From Sceloporus undulatus (Eukaryota > Chordata > Lepidosauria > Squamata > Phrynosomatidae), in assembly GCF_019175285.1 (NCBI RefSeq), contig NC_056529.1, positions 21,999,853 to 22,063,852 on the forward strand: DNA of 64,000 nucleotides, given 5' to 3'. The translations under genes were made by a program, and so were the position numbers. Below, piece after piece: positions 61,401-64,000 of the stretch (positions are counted from its first letter, which is position 1; every line of letters starts with the position of its first letter). The notes beneath the pieces were generated by a model. That model made no database searches. It was not told where the DNA came from and saw only the letters and a program-made list of their open reading frames with translations.

Positions 61401-62469
61401 TGTCTGTCGGACGCCGGCCATAGACTTGCCCTGGAGGACCTAGAGAGTCCTAGAGAGGCATCCTCTCAGGTAAAAACATGGCGTTTTTGCTATCTGCGGT
61501 TCCCCCACATTCATGGGGGTCTTGTGCCCCAACCCTAGTGAATACGGAGGGACAAGTGAACATGGTTTCATATTATTTTAAACTATTTTAACCAGATTTA
61601 ACTTGTCTCTTAACTTGCTAAATTATTCAACGTGGTTCTTAACCTTTTAAAATCATTGTTATTGTAACCGGTCCGGTTGGTGTTACTGTACATTGTCATG
61701 AGATCTTTACAGATAAGAGGCGGGACGTAAATAATAAATGATAACATAAATAAAGATGCGCAGCTGGGTCCTCATAATCCAAACCAGAAGCACAAACCCA
61801 GGGATGGATTCATGCGGAAGCAAAGCATGAATGAAGAAAGCTGTCCCATCTCTTACCTCTTGCAAGAGGTCACCCAAATTCTGATGGCAGCTCAAAATAC
61901 GCAGTGCTTTTTCCTGCAGCTTCTGTCCATTTCGACGTCCGCATTTCTGCTTCTTAGATCTTCCTGCTAAGCACAAAAAAGGGGGTTCATTAAGGGAGCC
62001 TCTGAGCATGCACAGAGCGCAGAACCATAGTCTCCCCCCTCAGAAAAATGTCACATCCCTTACACAGACTTCATGCCCAGTAAGGGGCTCTCTGAGCATG
62101 CACAAAGTGCAGAATCACTTCCCTCCCCCAGACGAGTGCTATGCCCCTTATACAGACTTCATGCCCATTAAAGGGGCCTCTGAGCATGCCCAGAGTGCAG
62201 CAGCATCTCATATCCTTTATAGGGACTTTATGCCCATTAAGGGAGCCCCTGAGCATGCACAGAGCGCAGAAAGATCACCTCTCCCCACACCAGAAGTGTT
62301 ATGCCCCTTATACAGACTTCACGCCCATCCAGGGGGCCTCTGAGCATGCCCAGAGTGCCACTCCCCTCCCTCCCAGCGAGAGTGCCCCTGATCGTGGGCA
62401 GAGGGCCCTGGCCCTACCAAGGAGGGCGGAGAGGCGCCCCCTCGGACACTCCGCTTCCCTTCCGGCCAT
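32752..62469 (-). CDS. FANCA: Fanconi anaemia group A protein, complete 43-exon gene
   Basis: FANCA is a scaffold subunit of the nuclear Fanconi anaemia core complex, which monoubiquitinates FANCD2-FANCI in DNA crosslink repair. Forty-three coding exons (given in three block entries) join without a break: 4344 nt, about 1447 aa, against 1455 aa and 43 exons in human. Clear human-like segments include [67 protein letters not shown] and the terminal EEPLLF. Basic residues in exon 2 ([10 protein letters not shown]) may correspond to the N-terminal nuclear localisation signal. The start at 62469 gives 17 residues in exon 1. In-frame ATGs at 62538 and 62565 also exist, but the latter two overlap or adjoin CCAAT boxes, so I prefer 62469. 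I saw no disabling change. The protein is an alpha-helical solenoid without classic catalytic motifs. Confidence 0.96.
36203..36330 (+). mobile_element. tRNA-like SINE of a second family
   Basis: GGGCCATGGTTTAGTGGTAG, then AGAGTACATGCTTTTCAAG, then GGCATCTCCAGGTGTTGG, then AGATGCTGCCAGCATTAAGA. The A-box-like head resembles a tRNA, but no cloverleaf closes. It lies just 5' of FANCA exon 37 in genome order (FANCA intron 36). Confidence 0.65.
38870..39202 (+). mobile_element. CR1 LINE 3' end
   Basis: GCTTGCAGAAGACTGAGAGG, then AATATCAGGAAGAACTTCCT, then GGGGTTGGATTAGAGGGCCT, ending TCCATCTCTGTGATTTTA. It lies in FANCA intron 32, antisense to the gene. Confidence 0.8.
39736..39953 (+). mobile_element. 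tRNA-SINE, diverged
   Basis: AAACCCCCTCTGAACAAACT, then TTGCCAAGAAAACCGTGTTC, then GACTCCAAGGCACATGGCAA, is the plus-strand 3' half of the SINE. The head is poorly preserved. It lies in FANCA intron 31. Confidence 0.65.
40948..41085 (-). mobile_element. tRNA-SINE 3' half
   Basis: AAGTTATTTCTGACTTATGA, then TTCTTGGCAAGATTTGTTCA, then CTCTAAGGCTGAGAGAGTGC. It lies in FANCA intron 29. Confidence 0.7.
41735..41928. mobile_element. Palindromic hAT-like MITE
   Basis: Arms contain CACTGCTTTAACTGCCATGG and GCAGTTAAAGCAGTGTCAAA, with ATCCTGGGATTTGTA opposite ACAAACCCCAGGTTTG. It lies in FANCA intron 28. Confidence 0.75.
44033..44385 (-). mobile_element. CR1 LINE 3' end
   Basis: AGAATCACAGACTTGGAAGG, then TGAACAACTCTTACCATCAG, then CCCTTCAAATATTTAAAGAT, ending near CCTAAACATA. 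It is directly abutted by a palindromic MITE. Confidence 0.8.
44386..44618. mobile_element. 233-bp palindromic MITE, copy 1
   Basis: The left end GGCCTGTTACAGACTGCCAA is mirrored by TTGGCAGTCTGTAACAGGCC. Both arms continue with AATAAAGCTGCTTCGG, TATGCT(A/G)TTTAAATGATGC and TAAGA(G/A)TC(C/T)GGA. It lies in FANCA intron 25. The same family is at 45384-45618. Confidence 0.9.
45384..45618. mobile_element. 235-bp palindromic MITE, copy 2
   Basis: GGCCTGATACAGACAGGCCA, opposite GGCCTGTCTGTATAGAGCC, with the same internal blocks as 44386-44618 (TAAGAGTCCGGAAGCTGCAC mirrored by GTGCAGCTTCCAGACTCTTA). It lies in FANCA intron 23. Confidence 0.9.
45697..45945 (-). mobile_element. tRNA-SINE, near full length
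   Basis: TTGTTGCTGTGTGTTTCCAA, then AGGGTTTTCTTGGCAAGTTT, then GACTTGCCCAAGGTCACCCA, ending at CTACACCATGATGGCTCTC. It lies in FANCA intron 23. Confidence 0.8.
45998..46035. repeat. (CA)n microsatellite at FANCA exon 23 donor
   Basis: About 18 CA units end directly at the exon 23 boundary (exon ends 46036). On the minus strand the intron begins GTGTGTGT, so the splice donor is the first unit of the repeat. Confidence 0.9.
46454..46498. repeat. (CA)n(GA)n microsatellite
   Basis: About nine CA units, then about eleven GA units, in FANCA intron 22, ending about 25 bp from the exon 22 donor (46521). Confidence 0.9.
46637..46815 (-). mobile_element. tRNA-like SINE, second family
   Basis: GAAAGGAAGCTGCCTTTAGA, then TATCTACTCTGACTGGCAGT, then GGACTTTGCCTATGCAAAGC, is the minus-strand counterpart of the family at 36203-36330. 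It lies 8 bp upstream of FANCA exon 22's acceptor. Confidence 0.7.
52278..52470 (-). mobile_element. tRNA-SINE
   Basis: TTGTTGTTGTTGTGTGCCTT, then TTTCCAATTTATGGCAATCC, then GGCTGAGCAGGGAATCGAAC, ending near CACCATACTGGTTCTCC. It lies in FANCA intron 13. Confidence 0.8.
54040..54235. mobile_element. Palindromic hAT-like MITE
   Basis: TTAATGCACTTTGACACCAC, then GGCTCCATCCTATGGAATCC, and on the other arm CCCATGGCAGTTACACCAGC and GTCAAACTGTATTAAT. It lies in FANCA intron 11. A related fragment lies at about 51345-51420. Confidence 0.75.
55914..56281. mobile_element. 368-bp GC-rich palindromic MITE
   Basis: The left end AGGCCCCTTACAGACGGGCA is mirrored by the right end TGGGCAGTCTGTATAACACC. Internal inverted blocks include CCATTTTGACATGACGG, GTGACGCCGCGAGTGC, TGTGGCGTCACAATTGCG and GCTGCGTGAGGGAGCC opposite GCTCCCTCACGCAGC. 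Its base composition stands out from the AT-rich FANCA intron 9. Confidence 0.8.
59545..59930 (-). mobile_element. CR1 LINE 3' end
   Basis: AATAGTTGGAAGAGACCTCA, then AGGGAGTTCTTCCTAATGTT, then CTCTTAACCTTCTCTTCTCT, ends near AAACACACCC. It lies in FANCA intron 3. Confidence 0.85.
60872..61055 (-). mobile_element. SINE-related repeat
   Basis: ATAGGGTTTTCTTAGGCAAG, then GGTATTCATTGGCAGTCTCC, then CATCCAAGTACTAACCAGG, is a known companion segment of the lizard tRNA-SINE 3' region. It lies in FANCA intron 2, immediately followed by the next copy. Confidence 0.6.
61061..61210 (-). mobile_element. tRNA-SINE 3' half
   Basis: TTGTTGCTGTGTGCCTTCAA, then ATTTCCAACTTATGGGGACC, then GCCTTCCCCTGAGGCTGAAA. 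It lies in FANCA intron 2. Confidence 0.75.
61215..61558. mobile_element. 344-bp MITE with inverted ends
   Basis: CACTCATCCCTCCATAGTT at the left is mirrored by AATACGGAGGGACAAGTG at the right. Internal inverted blocks include TCTCTAGGA...TCCAG and CCTGGAGGACCTAGAGAG. A diverged partial relative lies at about 19509-19690 (sharing TTCTATGGTCAG). It lies in FANCA intron 2. Confidence 0.75.
61985..62345. repeat. Minisatellite of about 90 bp units in FANCA intron 1
   Basis: A motif containing CTCTGAGCATGC and a downstream CAGACTTCATGCCCATTAAG recurs five times. The GAGCATG anchors fall at 62004, 62094, 62182, 62251 and 62342, giving spacings of 90, 88, 69 and 91 bp. Copies are degenerate. Together they occupy most of the 454-bp intron 1 between exon 2 (ends 61963) and exon 1 (starts 62418). 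Confidence 0.85.
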
Positions 62470-62700
62470 GAAGGCCCCTGAGTACAGCGCCACTCCACTC
62501 CCGCCAGCAGCAACGAACCGCGCGCCCTGGGCCCCCATTGGTCGGCGCCGCAGACTCCTGGCCAATCGGAAGCAGCCCTCAGGCCGCCATTTTGTTTGTC
62601 AGCTGGAGCGCTCCTTCCTTTTATATGTCCTCCTTCCTTAGTCAGGAAGCAAAGCCTCAGGCTGCCGCCGCCGCCGCCGCCTTGTGTGGAGAGAGCTAGG
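62470..62700 (-). promoter_or_regulatory. FANCA: FANCA CpG promoter
   Basis: The GC-rich stretch immediately upstream of the FANCA start has CCAAT-type boxes at 62537-62541 and 62562-62566 and a (GCC)n tract near 62663-62681. There is no TATA box. The boxes imply transcription starts near 62480-62520, which favours the ATG at 62469. A divergent gene to the right would be expected (SPIRE2 in human), but no coding exon is visible here. Confidence 0.6.
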
Positions 62701-62874
62701 CCCCAGCCAGGCTTCCCTTGAAAACACACACTGCATACTGTATAATAGGAAAATGAGTGTAATACAAACTTGTGAAGTATAGTCTGGTGATATACTAATA
62801 TAACTAGACACACACACAATGTATATTATATTCTAGTGATATTCCCAGTGATTGGGTGGCATATAAATAAATCC

Positions 62875-62905
<31 letters not shown>

Positions 62906-64000
62906 CTATCACTATAATTTTAGTCTATCACCAGACTATAATTCACAACTTTCTATTAACATTTATATGTGTGTGTGTGAGTGTGTTTTCCAATGAAGAC
63001 TTATTGGGCCGCCTCTCCACAATGAAGCCTTGGGCTTAATTCCTGGCAACGAAGAACTTTAAGCTAAAAAGAAGGCCACAGAAACCACGCTTTCCTGGGG
63101 GAGCAAACCACGATTGTTGTGGCTTTCTAAGCAGCCCTTTTGGAGAACCCTCAAATTCAGTCCTTCTCATGAGGAAGAAGGTGGCCGGGAGTGTCCTGCA
63201 ATCCCTGGCTTTGACTCATAGAGAGGTGAGCAAATGTGTTGTGTGTTGGTTGCCAAAGCAATGCTATCGAGAGGAGAGGATAAGGGCTTGTAAATATTTG
63301 GCCATTGCAAACAATGATGGGGCTGGCAAGGAATGTGGGCCAAAGGATGGTGGCATTGCTAAGGGAAGAAGAGTTGGACCCTGCTTTGGGCCAAAGCCAA
63401 GCTCAAGACCCTTTGGGATGACAGCAGCTAAGGTCCAACACAACCCCCATCACCTTGTTGTGTTGTTTCTTTAAAAGTTGTGCTCTCCTTCATTGCCCAT
63501 CACTGCTAAGCAGCTGGACTGAGTTTGCACATCCAAGGCCTGCTTCACCTGGAATGGAATGAAAGCCCAGCCCAGAGATTGCGGTGGGTCTGTACAGACT
63601 AGCAAGGCTTTAATGGAAGGCTCTCTAGGTATGTGTGATGATGCTATTCAGGATGCCAGTTTTTGGTGGCAGCGCGTTCTTTCTCCATGCTGTAGAACAG
63701 GCTTCCCAACCTGGGCTGCGAGGTGGGATTTCAGGGACCAAGAGCAGCTTGTAGCCTTCTCTCATATTTTTCTGAATGAATTAGAAACTCATTGCTCAAT
63801 TTAGACTTGCATTTTATGCACCAAGTTAAATGCAGGAAACTCGGCTGCATCATTTGTGCGAACAAAATTAAAAGCTTATTTTTTAACGTTCGGTTTGTTC
63901 ACCCGCAGTATTATACAGTGGTTCCCTTGGTATCTGCTGGGGTTTCGTCCTGCCCCCCCCCCCCCCCCGTCGATACCAAAATCTATGGATGCTCAAGTCC
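62640..64000. other. Region upstream of FANCA without a recognised gene
   Basis: A (GCC)n tract lies at 62663-62681, a (TTA)n tract at about 62876-62905, and a poly-C run at about 63951-63968. The last 86 bp (63914-64000) are the start of a Tigger-like MITE on the minus strand. Open frames here are short and match nothing I know. Confidence 0.6.

Larger units (their letters stand above)
51879..62469 (-). other. FANCA: FANCA coding exons 1-14
   Basis: Exon positions, 5' to 3': e1 62418-62469, e2 61857-61963, e3 60394-60481, e4 59369-59502, e5 59122-59217, e6 58647-58720, e7 58098-58210, e8 57793-57875, e9 57221-57254, e10 55824-55890, e11 54389-54501, e12 53450-53526, e13 52719-52860, e14 51879-52012. 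Lengths of e7-e14 (113, 83, 34, 67, 113, 77, 142, 134) equal those I recall for human FANCA. Exon 3 ([11 protein letters not shown]) is the least conserved. Exon 9 is a 34-nt microexon encoding [11 protein letters not shown]. Confidence 0.92.

Noticed and set aside
61985-62345. Regularly spaced repeats resembling a CRISPR array
   Set aside because: The units are degenerate over their whole length, have no unique spacers, and sit in a vertebrate intron; they form a minisatellite.
62141-62641. 166-codon plus-strand frame across FANCA exon 1 and intron 1
   Set aside because: It is produced by the minisatellite and the GC-rich antisense of exon 1 and the promoter.
63169-63474. 101-codon frame upstream of FANCA, a candidate for the next gene
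   Set aside because: No similarity to SPIRE2 or any family I know, no splice context, and no codon bias that I can see.

Overview
The window is vertebrate nuclear DNA, most likely from a squamate reptile (a lizard). It has split genes with GT-AG introns and CpG-rich divergent promoters. The interspersed repeats are CR1 LINE tails, tRNA-derived SINEs with (ACA)n tails and palindromic miniature DNA transposons, with many (TAA)n and (CA)n microsatellites. The species cannot be named from the sequence alone. The gene order VPS9D1 - ZNF276 - FANCA matches the block on human 16q24.3. I see no phage, plasmid, CRISPR or retroviral element.

Layout. Positions 1-4255 (+) hold the 3' five exons of a gene for a short-chain dehydrogenase-like protein with no recognisable catalytic motif; its 5' end lies outside the window. 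Convergent to it, 4615-23819 (-) is VPS9D1, with 15 coding exons, 663 aa and a 1.5-kb 3' UTR. A 282-bp CpG island with two CCAAT boxes separates the VPS9D1 and ZNF276 start codons and looks like a shared bidirectional promoter. ZNF276 (+, 24102-32140) has 11 coding exons and encodes 634 aa with a ZAD domain and five C2H2 fingers. FANCA (-, 62469-32752) is complete: 43 coding exons joined in one open frame of about 1447 aa. The poly(A) signals of ZNF276 and FANCA cross, so their 3' ends overlap by roughly 75 bp. From 62470 to the right edge lie the FANCA promoter and about 1.3 kb with no recognisable gene.

Functions. FANCA is a core subunit of the Fanconi anaemia ubiquitin-ligase complex, which repairs DNA interstrand crosslinks. 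VPS9D1 carries a VPS9-type module of the Rab5-family exchange-factor class. ZNF276 is a nuclear zinc-finger protein. They share no pathway and appear linked by promoter and terminator sharing, not by function.

The most noteworthy points are the dehydrogenase-like gene that lacks both the NNAG and YxxxK motifs, two GC-AG introns in VPS9D1, a minisatellite filling FANCA intron 1, FANCA splice donors lying inside CA/GT microsatellites, and a pair of palindromic transposons bracketing FANCA exons 24-25. Exon boundaries were placed by eye from splice signals, reading phase and recalled human homologues. No alignment was run.
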